From positions 37,624 to 101,623 of the forward strand of contig NZ_FNOK01000035.1 of NCBI RefSeq assembly GCF_900106995.1: a stretch of DNA of 64,000 nt, read 5' to 3'. The stretch comes from Saccharopolyspora shandongensis (GTDB lineage Bacteria > Actinomycetota > Actinomycetes > Mycobacteriales > Pseudonocardiaceae). Positions within the stretch are counted from its first letter, which is position 1; every line of letters starts with the position of its first letter. The position numbers were made by a program, and so were the translations under genes. Of this stretch, positions 53,259-62,826 are shown in pieces. The notes under the pieces were generated by a model that saw only the letters and a list, made by a program, of their open reading frames with translations, had not been told where the DNA came from and did no database searches.

Positions 53259-56200
53259 TTGAGTGTGACGCCATTTCGGCGACCGGCGCGGCAGAAGCCA
53301 CCGGAGATGCCCGGTGGGGAACTGTCGCTGCAGGAGCCGCCCGTCATACCCGAGCAGGTCAGCGGCGGCATCGGCGGAATGCTGCTCTACCTGCCGATGG
53401 CGCTGGGCTCGGGCGCCATGATACTGATGTTCATGGGCGACCGCGGCGGCATCGGCATCGTCGTGGTCGCGCTCATGGCGGTGAGCATGCTGGCCATGGG
53501 TTTCGGGCAGCTCGGCCGGTCCGTCGGCGAGCGCAAGCGGCGGCTGCGCGGCGAACGCCGCGACTACATGCGCTATCTCGGGCAGGTCCGCAAACAGGTG
53601 CGCACGGTGGCCACCGAGCAGCGCAAGGCACTGGCCTGGCGGCATCCCGACCCGGCGGGGTTGTGGTCGGTGGCGATGAGCGCACGCCTGTGGGAGCGCC
53701 GCGTTTCGCACCCCGACTTCGCCGAGATCCGCATCGGGCGGTCCGGGCAGCGGCTGGCCATGAAGATCACCCCGGTGCAGTCCAAGCCCGTGGAGGACCT
53801 GGAACCGCTGTCGGCACGCGCACTTCGCCGCTTCATCCGCGCATACACCACAGTGGACGATCTGCCGACCGCGTTGTTCCTGCGCGGTTTCGCGCAGGTG
53901 CAGATGCGCGGCGACGACGAAGCCGCGCGCGAGCTGACCCGCGCGATGATCGCCCAGCTGGTGACCTTCCACTCCCCCGACGACCTGCGCGTCGCGGTGT
54001 GCGCGAGCCCCGACCGGGCGGCCGAATGGGACTGGGTGAAGTGGCTGCCGCACGCCCAGCACGGCAGCGAGCAGGACGGCGCCGGCCAGGTTCGCATGCT
54101 CACCGATTCGATCGCGGCGCTGGAGGCGCTGCTGGGCACTGAGCTCAACGATCGCGGCCGGTTCGAGGCCGGTGCGAGCCCGACCAGGGACGAACCGTTC
54201 GTGCTGATCGTCCTCGACGGGGTCGCAGCCCCCACCGAGTCCCGCCTGGCCGGCGCCGGCTACCGCAACGCCACGGTGCTCAACCTGGACATGGCGGGAC
54301 CCGCGCAGCGCACCACCCTCCGCCTGGAGATCGCCGGGGACCGGCTGGAGATGATCCGGCTCAACCGCTCGGGCGCCGAAGTCCGCACCGAGCTGGGCCG
54401 GCCGGACGGCATGTCGGTCCGCAAGGCCGAAGCGCTCGCCCGCACCCTGGCACCGTTCCGGCTCAGCGCCACCAACGACATCGTCGAGCCGATGGTCACC
54501 GATTTCGACCTCGCCGCGCTGCTGGAAGTCGGCGAGATGGACCAGCTCGACGCGGCGAAGGTCTGGGCCCGCATGTCGGCGTCGGACCGGCTGCGGGTGC
54601 CGATCGGGATCGCCGAGAACGGCACCAAGATCGAGCTCGACATCAAGGAATCCGCGCAGGGCGGCATGGGCCCGCACGGCCTGCTGATCGGTGCGACCGG
54701 CTCCGGCAAGAGCGAGCTGCTGCGCACCCTCGTGGTCGCGCTGGCGATCACGCATTCCTCGGAGATCCTCAACTTCGTGCTGGTGGACTTCAAGGGCGGG
54801 GCGACGTTCCTAGGCCTGGACGGCCTGCCGCACACCTCGGCGGTGATCACCAACCTCGCCGACGAGGCGCCGCTGGTCACACGCATGCAGGACGCTCTGC
54901 AGGGCGAAATGGTGCGGAGGCAGGAACTGCTGCGCAGCGCGGGGAACTACAGCTCGCTGCTGGACTACGAGAAGGCCCGCACCGCAGGCGCTCCGCTGGC
55001 CCCGCTGCCGAGCCTGTTCCTGGTGGTCGACGAGTTCAGCGAGCTGCTCGCATCCCACCCGGACTTCGCCGAGCTGTTCGTGATGATCGGCCGCCTCGGC
55101 CGCTCCCTCGGCGTGCACCTGCTGCTGGCCAGCCAGCGCATCGACGACGGCCGCATGCACAAGCTGGAAAGCCACCTGTCCTACCGCATCGGCCTGCGCA
55201 CCTTCTCGGCCATGGAAAGCCGCTCGGTGATCGGTGTCCCCGACGCCTACCAGCTGCCCAGCGCACCGGGCAACGGCTACCTGCGCTCGGACGTCGCCAC
55301 GCTGTCGCGGTTCAAGGCGGCCTACGTTTCCGCCCCGTTCAAGCGGCGCACCGCCGAGCAGCGCCAGGCCGAGATCTCCCGGCAGGTGGTGCCGTTCGAG
55401 GCAGCGCGGCTGCCCGAGGCCCGCGAGGAGGAGCCGCCGACGCCGGTGGCCGAGGACGCCGAGGTGGCCGAGGAGAACACCGAGACCTTGCTGCAGGTCG
55501 CGGTCAGCCGGCTGCGCGACCAGGGACCGCCCGCGCACCAGGTGTGGCTGCCGCCGCTGACCGAACCGCCCACATTGGACGAGCTCCTCCCGCCGCTGGT
55601 CCCCGACCCCGACTCCGGCCTGACCTCGGTCGGCTGGCGGGGCCGCGGCAACCTGGTCGTGCCGGTCGGCGTGATCGACAAACCGTTCGAGCAGGCCCGC
55701 GACCTGTACGTGGCGGATCTTTCGGGCGTCGGCGGGCACGTCGGCATCGCGGGCGGGCCCCAGTCCGGCAAGAGCACGCTGCTGCGGACGCTGATCGCCG
55801 GGCTGGCACTCACCCACACGCCGTCGGAGGTCCAGCTCTACTGCCTGGACTTCGGTGGCGGAACGCTGCAGACCCTCAACGAGCTGCCGCACGTCGGCGG
55901 CATCGCCGGGCGAATGGACACCGAGCGGGTCAGCCGCACCGTGGCCGAGGTGCAAGGCGTGCTGGCCCAGCGGGAGAAGCTGTTCTCCCGGCACGGCGTG
56001 GAAAACATGGCCGAATACCGGTCGATGCGCCGCCAGGGCAAGATCACCGAAGATCCCTTCGGCGACGTTTTCCTGGTCGTGGACAACTGGGGCACGCTGC
56101 GCAGCGACTTCGAACAGCACGACCACACAATCCGGCAGCTGGCTTCCCGCGGCCTCACCTACGGCGTGCACCTCATGGTGACCACCAACCGGTGGGCGGA

Positions 56201-57236
56201 CATCCACAGCGGACTGCGCGACCAGCTCGGTACCCGTCTGGAGCTGCGACTGGGCGACTCGATCGACTCGGTGATCGACATGCGGGCGGCGGCCGGGGTG
56301 CCCCGCAACCCGGGCCGCGGGCTGACCATGGACAAGCTGCACTTCCTCGGCGCGATCCCGCGCATCGACGGCCGGCGCCGGGTCGACGATCTCGCCCAGG
56401 GCGCACGATCGCTCAGCGAGGCGGTCGCCGACAACTGGGACGGCCCGGCCGCGGCCGAGGTTCGGATGCTGCCTGCCGTTCTGCCCGCCGGCGACCTGCC
56501 CGCCCCGCAGGGACGGCTCCGGGTTGCCTTGGGCTGGGGCGAGGCCGACCTGCAGCCCGTCTGGCACGACTTCGCCCAGCAGCCGCACCTGACGGTGCTC
56601 GGCGACACCGCCAGCGGGAAAACCGCGGTGCTGCGGCTGGTCGCCGACGCGATCCCGAAGCAGTACGCGCCCGGCGAGGCGGAGCTGATCCTGGTCGATT
56701 CGCGCCGGGTGCTGCTGGACGCGGTGCCCGACGAGTACCGCCGCGGTTTCGCCTTCTCCGCCTCGGCGGCGGAGGAGCTGATCGGCAAGGCCGCCGCGGA
56801 ACTGCGGGAACGCCTGCCCGGCGCGGACATCACGCCGCAGCAGCTGCAGCGGCGCGACTGGTGGTCGGGGCCGGAGCTGTTCATCTTCGTCGACGACTAC
56901 GACCTGCTGGCCTCCGGCATGGGGGGACCGCTGGATTCGCTGCTGGATCTGCTGCCGCAGGCCGCCGACATCGGGCTGCACGTCATCCTGACCCGCAGCG
57001 CGGCCGGATCGGCCCGGCTGTCGATGGATTCGGTGGTGCGGCGCATGCAGGAGTCAAACACGCCGGACCTGGCGCTGTCCTGCCCGCCCACGGAAATGCC
57101 GCTGCTCAACGGGATGCGTCCGCAGCAGTTGCCTGCCGGGCGCGCGCACCTGGTGACCCGCCGGAACGCGACGCTGATGCAGACCGGCTGGCTGGAGCCG
57201 CGCGGTGCGGCGGCCGAGGCCGGGAGCCTGGCATGA
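53259..57236 (+). CDS. eccC: Type VII secretion ATPase EccC (three ATPase domains)
   Basis: 1325 aa if TTG 53259 is used: GGAAGGA lies 9 bp upstream and the product begins SVTPFRRPARQKPPEMPGGE, as in other EccC proteins. ATG 53220 or 53166 are longer alternatives. Two membrane helices at ~41-88 (MLLYLPMALGSGAMILMFMG; IVVVALMAVSMLAMGF) are followed by three FtsK/SpoIIIE-type ATPase domains: Walker A GATGSGKSE at ~478 with VVDEF at ~590, GGPQSGKST at ~833 with VVDNW, and GDTASGKTA at ~1115 with FVDDYD. The first domain keeps the catalytic Glu; the second and third have altered Walker B, as is usual for EccC. It is the motor that recognises and drives substrates through the channel. Divergent from eccD; overlaps mycP by ATGA. 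Confidence 0.94.
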   Translation: MSVTPFRRPARQKPPEMPGGELSLQEPPVIPEQVSGGIGGMLLYLPMALGSGAMILMFMGDRGGIGIVVVALMAVSMLAMGFGQLGRSVGERKRRLRGERRDYMRYLGQVRKQVRTVATEQRKALAWRHPDPAGLWSVAMSARLWERRVSHPDFAEIRIGRSGQRLAMKITPVQSKPVEDLEPLSARALRRFIRAYTTVDDLPTALFLRGFAQVQMRGDDEAARELTRAMIAQLVTFHSPDDLRVAVCASPDRAAEWDWVKWLPHAQHGSEQDGAGQVRMLTDSIAALEALLGTELNDRGRFEAGASPTRDEPFVLIVLDGVAAPTESRLAGAGYRNATVLNLDMAGPAQRTTLRLEIAGDRLEMIRLNRSGAEVRTELGRPDGMSVRKAEALARTLAPFRLSATNDIVEPMVTDFDLAALLEVGEMDQLDAAKVWARMSASDRLRVPIGIAENGTKIELDIKESAQGGMGPHGLLIGATGSGKSELLRTLVVALAITHSSEILNFVLVDFKGGATFLGLDGLPHTSAVITNLADEAPLVTRMQDALQGEMVRRQELLRSAGNYSSLLDYEKARTAGAPLAPLPSLFLVVDEFSELLASHPDFAELFVMIGRLGRSLGVHLLLASQRIDDGRMHKLESHLSYRIGLRTFSAMESRSVIGVPDAYQLPSAPGNGYLRSDVATLSRFKAAYVSAPFKRRTAEQRQAEISRQVVPFEAARLPEAREEEPPTPVAEDAEVAEENTETLLQVAVSRLRDQGPPAHQVWLPPLTEPPTLDELLPPLVPDPDSGLTSVGWRGRGNLVVPVGVIDKPFEQARDLYVADLSGVGGHVGIAGGPQSGKSTLLRTLIAGLALTHTPSEVQLYCLDFGGGTLQTLNELPHVGGIAGRMDTERVSRTVAEVQGVLAQREKLFSRHGVENMAEYRSMRRQGKITEDPFGDVFLVVDNWGTLRSDFEQHDHTIRQLASRGLTYGVHLMVTTNRWADIHSGLRDQLGTRLELRLGDSIDSVIDMRAAAGVPRNPGRGLTMDKLHFLGAIPRIDGRRRVDDLAQGARSLSEAVADNWDGPAAAEVRMLPAVLPAGDLPAPQGRLRVALGWGEADLQPVWHDFAQQPHLTVLGDTASGKTAVLRLVADAIPKQYAPGEAELILVDSRRVLLDAVPDEYRRGFAFSASAAEELIGKAAAELRERLPGADITPQQLQRRDWWSGPELFIFVDDYDLLASGMGGPLDSLLDLLPQAADIGLHVILTRSAAGSARLSMDSVVRRMQESNTPDLALSCPPTEMPLLNGMRPQQLPAGRAHLVTRRNATLMQTGWLEPRGAAAEAGSLA

Positions 57237-58396
57237 GGGGCAACGCCGCGGCGGCGGTGGCGGTGCTCGCGTTGGCCGGGTTCACCGGGGTCGCGCCGCC
57301 GCTGGCCGCGCAACAGCAGTGCGCGGCGCCCGCCGACAAGGTGAGCGAGGCTCGCGGGTGGGCGCTGCAGCGGCTCGCGCCGGACCGGGTGTGGGGCTTG
57401 ACCCGGGGCGACTCGGTGCAGGTCGCGGTCGTGGGAACCGGGGTGAGCGCCGCGAGCCCCGCCCTGGCCGGCGCCGTTGCGCCCGGGGCGGACCTGACCG
57501 GCGGCGGCGCGGCCGATGACGACTGCTCCGGCCGCGATACCTTCGTCGCCGGGGTGATCGCGGCCCGGCAGCTGCCCGGAACCGGATTCACCGGGGTCGC
57601 ACCGGGAGCCCGGATCTTCCCGGTCCGGGTGACCAACGATCCGTCGAAGGTCGATCCGGGCAAGCTGGCCGCGGGCATCCGGCTCGCCGCCGACTCCGGT
57701 GCACGGGTGATCGCGATCTCGGTAGGCACCCCGGCCGCGACGCCGGACCTGCGGGCGGCCGTGGCCTACGCCGGATCGCGAGACGTCCTGGTCGTCGCCG
57801 CGTCCGATGTGGACGTCGGCAAGGGGGCGGTCCCGTACCCGGCCGGCTTCCCGGAGTCCCTGCCGGTCGCGGGCGTCGGTGAGAACGGAACCGCGGCCGG
57901 CTCGGCGGCACGCCCCGCGCTGGTGGCGCCCGGCAGCCAAGTCGTGAGCATCGCGCCGCGCGGCGCCGGGAACGTCACCGCCACGGGCGGCGGCATCGCG
58001 GTCGGGTTCGTCGCCGGTGCTGCAGCGCTGGTGCGCGACTACCGCCCGGGCCTCACCGCCGTCCAGGTCCGCTACCGGTTGGAGACGACCGCCGACCACC
58101 CGTCGGCAGTGCTGCCCGACCCGCAGCGCGGCTTCGGCGTGGTCAACCCCCACGCCGCGGTCACAACCGTGCTGCCCGCGGAATCGGGAGATCGGGCGAT
58201 GCCCGCGCAGACACCGCCGCTGCGGCTCCCACCGGTTCGGGCGGGCGATCCGCTTCCGGTCACCGTGGCGCTCGTGGTGACCGGAGTGGTGGGTGGCGCG
58301 GCGCTGCTCGGCGGGATCGCGGCGGCGCTGGCCCAGCGCGCCCGCCGGCGGGGATGGAGATCCGCGTGGGCCCCATCCGAGGAAGGTGAGCGCTAG
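57233..58396 (+). CDS. mycP: Mycosin (MycP-like) subtilisin-fold protein lacking all catalytic residues
   Basis: 387 aa, ATG 57233 overlapping the eccC stop (ATGA). A signal peptide (AAAAVAVLALAGFTGVAPPLAA), a subtilisin-like domain and a C-terminal membrane helix (LPVTVALVVTGVVGGAALLGG) with a basic tail RARRRGWR give the mycosin layout. The catalytic positions are replaced: where active mycosins have D-T-G the protein reads VAVVGTGVS; where they have H-G-T it reads DCSGRDTFVAGVIAA; where they have G-T-S-x-A-x-P it reads TGGGIAVGFVAG. Flanking residues are well kept, so the frame is sound and this is a pseudoprotease. Mycosin is known to stabilise the ESX membrane complex independently of its proteolysis, so a structural role is likely. 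Downstream of eccC in the plus-strand operon. Confidence 0.9.
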   Translation: MRGNAAAAVAVLALAGFTGVAPPLAAQQQCAAPADKVSEARGWALQRLAPDRVWGLTRGDSVQVAVVGTGVSAASPALAGAVAPGADLTGGGAADDDCSGRDTFVAGVIAARQLPGTGFTGVAPGARIFPVRVTNDPSKVDPGKLAAGIRLAADSGARVIAISVGTPAATPDLRAAVAYAGSRDVLVVAASDVDVGKGAVPYPAGFPESLPVAGVGENGTAAGSAARPALVAPGSQVVSIAPRGAGNVTATGGGIAVGFVAGAAALVRDYRPGLTAVQVRYRLETTADHPSAVLPDPQRGFGVVNPHAAVTTVLPAESGDRAMPAQTPPLRLPPVRAGDPLPVTVALVVTGVVGGAALLGGIAAALAQRARRRGWRSAWAPSEEGER

Positions 58397-58681
58397 GACC
58401 GGCTAATGATCTTCGTTGTCGTCCGGTGCGGCGATGCTGTCGGCCCATGATCCGCCGATCGCCCGAAACGGTGCATGCGGACGTGCAGACGGCCATGGCC
58501 GGAATGGCACGGCCTTGTCTTCCCAAAATGCCTTGACTCAAGGCGATGCGTTGACCACCGCCGAGCGACCGACCCAACCTTGTCGAGCCCAGGCGGACCA
58601 TCCGCCCGGGTCCGGTGCTCGCCGCGACTGGTGCCAACACCCGCCAGGCGCCGACCCGGGAGGTCGACGGGGACACAAGTG
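58397..58681. other. Intergenic interval before the LAL regulator
   Basis: 285 bp between mycP and the regulator start chosen at 58682. A 69-codon N-terminal extension of the regulator frame (from 58475) covers part of it but is Arg/Pro/Cys-rich and unlike the family, so it is treated as non-coding. Confidence 0.5.
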
Positions 58682-61555
58682 ATGAAGTCGAGACGAGCAG
58701 TGCCTGAGATCTTCGGCCGGGAGTCCGAACTGCGGCGGCTTCTCGGGCTGGTCGGCGACGTCGCGGCCAAGCGCGGCGGCGCGGTCTGGCTCGAAGGCGA
58801 AGCCGGTATCGGCAAGACCGCACTGCTCGCCCGAATCACCGTCGAGGCCGAGCGACTCGGCTGCCAGGTGTTCGACGCGGCCGCCGACCGGCTCACCCAC
58901 CGATTCCCGCTGCGGGTGGTGCTGGACTGCCTCGGCATCAGTGCGCGGGCCGCCGACGGCACCTACCGCGACATCTGCGCCCAGCTGCGCGACGGCAATC
59001 AGCCGGACAGCGTCGATCCGCTGCCCGCGGCCGTCGAGCGGCTGGTCGGCATCGTCGAGCGCAGCTGCGCCGAGGCCCCGGTGGTCATGGTCATCGACGA
59101 CATCCACTGGGCCGATGAGGCCAGCCTGCTGGTCTGGCACCATCTCAGCCGCCTGGTCGAGGAGCTGCCGCTGCTGCTGGTCGCCGCCGCCCGGCCGTCG
59201 CGCCCCCGGAGCGACCCCGGGTTTCTCCAGCAGGAATATCGCGCGGCGGCCGTCCTGCTCTCGCTGCCACCGCTGGATGCGGAGGCCGTCGCGCGGCTGG
59301 CCGGCCACCTGACCGAGACCACCGAAATCGGCCCCGCGATGCGCCACACCCTGGACCGCGCCGGGGGCAACCCGCTCTACGTGCGCGAGCTGGTCGATGC
59401 CCTGAGCCGCGAAGGCCACGTCGCCAAGCGGGACGGCGGCAGACTCGCCGACCTGCCCGACGAAGCCACCGATCCCCCGCTGCCCCGCTCTCTCGCGGAG
59501 TCCCTCACGTCGCGACTGAGCTTCGTCGGCACCGACACCCTCGGCCTGCTGCGGATGGCGGCGCTGCTCGGCCAAACCTTCTCCGTCACCGACCTCCGCA
59601 AGGTTTCCGAGCGTCCCGTGGTGACCCTGGTAGGCGCCGTGGAAGAGGCGCTCACCGCGGGGCTGCTGGTCGAGGCCGGCCCCCGGCTCGCGTTCCAGCA
59701 CGGACTGATCCGCCACGCGCTCTACGAGACGACACCGACCGCCCTCCGAGTCGCCCTGCACAACCAAGCCGCGCGCGCCCTCGCCGAGTCGGGCGCGCCG
59801 ATCGAACGCGTCGGCGAGCAGCTGCGCGCCTCGCTGGCGATCGACGACACCGAATTCGACGACGGGTGCCTGGACTGGCTCGCGCACAACGGCCGGATGC
59901 TGGCGCACCGGGCCCCGGAGAGCGCAACCGAGCTGCTGAGCGCCGCGATCTGCCTGCTGCCTACCGACGACGCCCGGCGCGAAGCGCTGCAGGCCGCCAA
60001 GGCCCGCACCCTGGTCGTTCTCGGCTGGCCCGAACAGGCGCAGGCCCTGTGCGAACGGGTGCTGGCCGAAACCCGCGACCGGCGCCTGGCTTCGGAGATG
60101 AGCTGGCACCTGGCGTGGTCGCTGGCCGTTCGCGGGCTCGATGAGCAGGCCGCGGAGGTCATCGAACGCGCGCTGCGCACCCCCGGGTTCGAGCGGCCGT
60201 GGCTGGCCCGCATGCACGCCATGCTGGGCCAGGTCATGCTCATCCGCGGCGAGTTCGAGAGCGCGAATTCCGCCGTGGAACAAGCTCTTTCGGAAGCTCG
60301 CCCGATCCACGACGGCTTCGCGCTCGGTCTCGCCTTGCACGTCCGGGCCGCGGCCCTGGCTCGGCAGTGCGACCTCGCCGGTGCCGTGGACTGCTACGAC
60401 CAGGCCCGTGCCGAGCTCGGCGATGCACCGGAGAACACCGATCTGCGGCTGCTGGTGCTGGGAAACCGGATGGTCCTGCTGTTCGGGCTGGGCCGGGTCG
60501 ATGAGGCCGAGAGCGCGCTGCACGAAATGCTGGCCATCGCCGAACACACCGCGACACCGAGCCAGTTGGCTTCGGTCCGGCTGTCGGCGGCCAACCACTA
60601 CTACACCACCGGCCGCTGGGAGGACGCCGTCGCCGAGCTGGACGCCGTCGTGGAGCTGGCCGACCGGATGACCCGGCAGAACCGTCGCTGGCTGCACGGC
60701 TTGTCCGCACTCATCGCCGGGCACCGCGAGGATGATGAGACCTTCCGGCGCCAGCTCGCCGCTGCCGGCGACGATCCGAGCCCAGATTCCCAGGAAGGCG
60801 CCGAGTTCCTGTTGCTCAGCAAGGGAATTCAGGCCGAGGTGGAAGACGCCCCGGAGCAGGCGGTGTCGCTGCTGACCGAGGCGCTGTTGCGCGGCGAGCG
60901 GTTCGGCACCCGCTACATCTGGCTGCCGCTGCTGGTCCGGCTCGCGATGAGCACGGGCGACACAGCCGCCGGGACCCGCGCCGCACAGGCTTGCGAAGAC
61001 GACGCCGCGGTCGGGGCGGTGCCGAACATCGTGGCTGCCGCACAGCACTGCCGGGGCCTGCTCGACCGGGAACCGGTGGCCGTGCGGGCCGCGGCCGAGA
61101 TCTACCGCACGATCAACCAGCCGCCTAGGCACGCCCAAGCGCTGGAAGACCTCGCCGTGCTGCTGGCGGAACGCGGCCAGCTGACGGCCGCCCGAGCGGA
61201 ATACGCGCGGGCCGCCGAGATCTACACCGAACTCGGCGCGAGCTGGGACCTGCGCCGCGCCGATGCCCGCCTGCGCCCGCACCGCCTGCGCCGGACACGC
61301 GGCCGCAGGCCACGCGCTACCACCGGCTGGGATTCGCTCACCCCGACCGAGCGGAAGGTCGCCCGGCTGGTCGCCGATGGGCTGGCCAATCCCGACATCG
61401 CGGCGACGCTGTTCTCCTCCCGCCGCACCATCGAGGTGCACGTCTCCCACATCCTGGCCAAGCTCGGCGTCCGCTCGCGGGTCGAGGTCGCGGTCATCGC
61501 CATGCGAAATGCCACGAATGCTTCCCGCGACGGCAACAAGTTGACGTCGAGATGA
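58682..61555 (+). CDS. LAL-family (large ATP-binding) LuxR transcriptional regulator
   Basis: 957 aa from ATG 58682 (product begins MKSRRAVPEIFGRESELRRL, the usual LAL start; GGGGAC upstream). AAA-type ATPase domain with Walker A GEAGIGKTALL at ~39-49 and Walker B VVMVIDDIHWADE at ~133-145, then ~600 residues of TPR-like helices and a LuxR HTH in the last ~75 residues (SLTPTERKVARLVADGLANP; SRRTIEVHVSHILAKL). LAL proteins usually activate a nearby pathway in response to a ligand. It follows mycP on the same strand after a 285-bp gap and probably controls the T7SS locus (inference). Paralog of the partial gene at 3-1583. Confidence 0.9.
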   Translation: MKSRRAVPEIFGRESELRRLLGLVGDVAAKRGGAVWLEGEAGIGKTALLARITVEAERLGCQVFDAAADRLTHRFPLRVVLDCLGISARAADGTYRDICAQLRDGNQPDSVDPLPAAVERLVGIVERSCAEAPVVMVIDDIHWADEASLLVWHHLSRLVEELPLLLVAAARPSRPRSDPGFLQQEYRAAAVLLSLPPLDAEAVARLAGHLTETTEIGPAMRHTLDRAGGNPLYVRELVDALSREGHVAKRDGGRLADLPDEATDPPLPRSLAESLTSRLSFVGTDTLGLLRMAALLGQTFSVTDLRKVSERPVVTLVGAVEEALTAGLLVEAGPRLAFQHGLIRHALYETTPTALRVALHNQAARALAESGAPIERVGEQLRASLAIDDTEFDDGCLDWLAHNGRMLAHRAPESATELLSAAICLLPTDDARREALQAAKARTLVVLGWPEQAQALCERVLAETRDRRLASEMSWHLAWSLAVRGLDEQAAEVIERALRTPGFERPWLARMHAMLGQVMLIRGEFESANSAVEQALSEARPIHDGFALGLALHVRAAALARQCDLAGAVDCYDQARAELGDAPENTDLRLLVLGNRMVLLFGLGRVDEAESALHEMLAIAEHTATPSQLASVRLSAANHYYTTGRWEDAVAELDAVVELADRMTRQNRRWLHGLSALIAGHREDDETFRRQLAAAGDDPSPDSQEGAEFLLLSKGIQAEVEDAPEQAVSLLTEALLRGERFGTRYIWLPLLVRLAMSTGDTAAGTRAAQACEDDAAVGAVPNIVAAAQHCRGLLDREPVAVRAAAEIYRTINQPPRHAQALEDLAVLLAERGQLTAARAEYARAAEIYTELGASWDLRRADARLRPHRLRRTRGRRPRATTGWDSLTPTERKVARLVADGLANPDIAATLFSSRRTIEVHVSHILAKLGVRSRVEVAVIAMRNATNASRDGNKLTSR

Positions 61556-61885
61556 ATCATCAGTCGCCATTTTCATGCGTTACCCGGATATTAACCCGAA
61601 GTTCACTGTATCCAATCCTTCGCCGACGGTCCGGCCGGGCTCACATCCGTTGACCAAGGACACTCTCGGCCGGATTGGCATCGACCGGCACGGCAACTCC
61701 GCCTGCTCGGCGCCGGCATTCACGTGGAAACCCGAACAAATACGCGATCTCACTGATTTCACGTACGCGCGAACCCGGCAGGATCGATCCCGAGAATCCA
61801 TCAGGCCCCGCACTATCCCCACACCACTCCTCCACTGAGGAATTTTGGACGGGCCAGGGCCATAAGATCAAATGAAGACGGCCTC
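61556..61885. other. Intergenic interval, no gene seen
   Basis: 330 bp between the LAL regulator and the sigma factor, visibly less GC-rich than the coding flanks. It contains only short overlapping frames and no recognised RNA or riboswitch. It probably holds the promoter of the sigma-factor gene. Confidence 0.5.
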
Positions 61886-62527
61886 ATGACCAGACTCCGA
61901 GCTGTTTCGCCCGAAATCGCGCACGACCAGGCGAGCGATGAAACCACCCCGCGCCACGCCTGCGCCAACAATGCGGAGACCGCGCTGAAGAACCTCTACC
62001 ACGACCACTACCCGAGGCTGCTGTCGTACGTCACGCGAATCCTCTCCGACCAGCACCACGCCGAGGACGTCGTGCAGGAGACGATGCTGCGCGCCTGGCG
62101 GCACGCCGACCAGTTCACGCCCGAACGCGGCACGGTATGGGGCTGGCTGACCCGGGTCGCCCACAACATCGCGATCGACCGGATCCGGGCCCGGCACGCA
62201 CGCCCCACCGAGGTGGACGAAGCGACCCCAGGCACGTCGCACGACCACAACGCCGACCACTCCGACAGCGTGATCGACGCGATGTTGGTCGCCGGCATGA
62301 TAAACAAGCTGGTCCCCGCGCACCGGTCGGTGCTCTACGCGGTGTACTTCGCCGACAGCACGGCCGCGGGCGCGGCGGGCGCGCTCGGCATCCCGGTCGG
62401 CACGGTCAAGTCGCGCCTGCACCATGCGCTGCGCAACCTCAAGCACGAACTAGAACGTCAGCGGACGGAACCGGTTGCGCGCAAGGCATTCCCGAGCCCA
62501 CTGGACGCGAGGCCCATCGCCTCGTGA
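61886..62527 (+). CDS. ECF-type RNA polymerase sigma factor
   Basis: 213 aa. Region 2 is at ~38-100 (LYHDHYPRLLSYVTRIL, AEDVVQETMLRAWRHADQF, WGWLTRVAHNIAIDRIR) and region 4 at ~145-195 (YAVYFADSTAAGAAGALGIP, GTVKSRLHHALRNLKHEL), the minimal sigma2-sigma4 layout of extracytoplasmic-function sigma factors of the SigK/SigL-like type. The N-terminus carries ~25 extra residues, and no strong ribosome site is seen before ATG 61886. No anti-sigma factor gene is adjacent, which is unusual for the group. Its regulon is unknown; it may or may not act on the T7SS locus. Confidence 0.9.
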   Translation: MTRLRAVSPEIAHDQASDETTPRHACANNAETALKNLYHDHYPRLLSYVTRILSDQHHAEDVVQETMLRAWRHADQFTPERGTVWGWLTRVAHNIAIDRIRARHARPTEVDEATPGTSHDHNADHSDSVIDAMLVAGMINKLVPAHRSVLYAVYFADSTAAGAAGALGIPVGTVKSRLHHALRNLKHELERQRTEPVARKAFPSPLDARPIAS

Positions 62528-62826
62528 CCGCGAAGTCTCATCCGATGCGCCGACCGACAACACCCCGGAATCGGCCGAGGAAGCCCCGCACGAGCTGGCA
62601 AGCGGCTGCAGCCCAGGTTTTCTCGGCCGTGCTGCGACGCCGGACGACTGCGGACGCACTGCAAAGTCATCTCGCGGTGCGCAGTCATCCCGCTGCGCAG
62701 CCACTTGGCGTTGGCAACGACGAGCAGCACATCTCATAAGCAGTCTTGCGTGGCGCGATGCCCGCTGGCACGTCACCGTGTCAGCGGCGTGCCGGCCGGG
62801 TTCAGCGGTGCGAGTGCGGGTCACGG
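62528..62826. other. Convergent intergenic interval
   Basis: About 300 bp between the sigma-factor stop and the pyrophosphatase stop. Short frames on both strands look like shadows. No clear terminator hairpin with a T-run was found. Confidence 0.5.

Noticed and set aside
54810..56981. 723-codon minus-strand frame
   Set aside because: Antisense of eccC; no domain, and eccC motifs are unambiguous.
55544..57232. N-terminal extension of the mycosin frame inside eccC
   Set aside because: The signal peptide at 57233 and the ATGA overlap define the true start; the upstream part is Arg/Pro-rich shadow sequence.
58538..61576. 1012-codon minus-strand frame
   Set aside because: Antisense of the LAL regulator; the plus strand has clear ATPase and HTH motifs.
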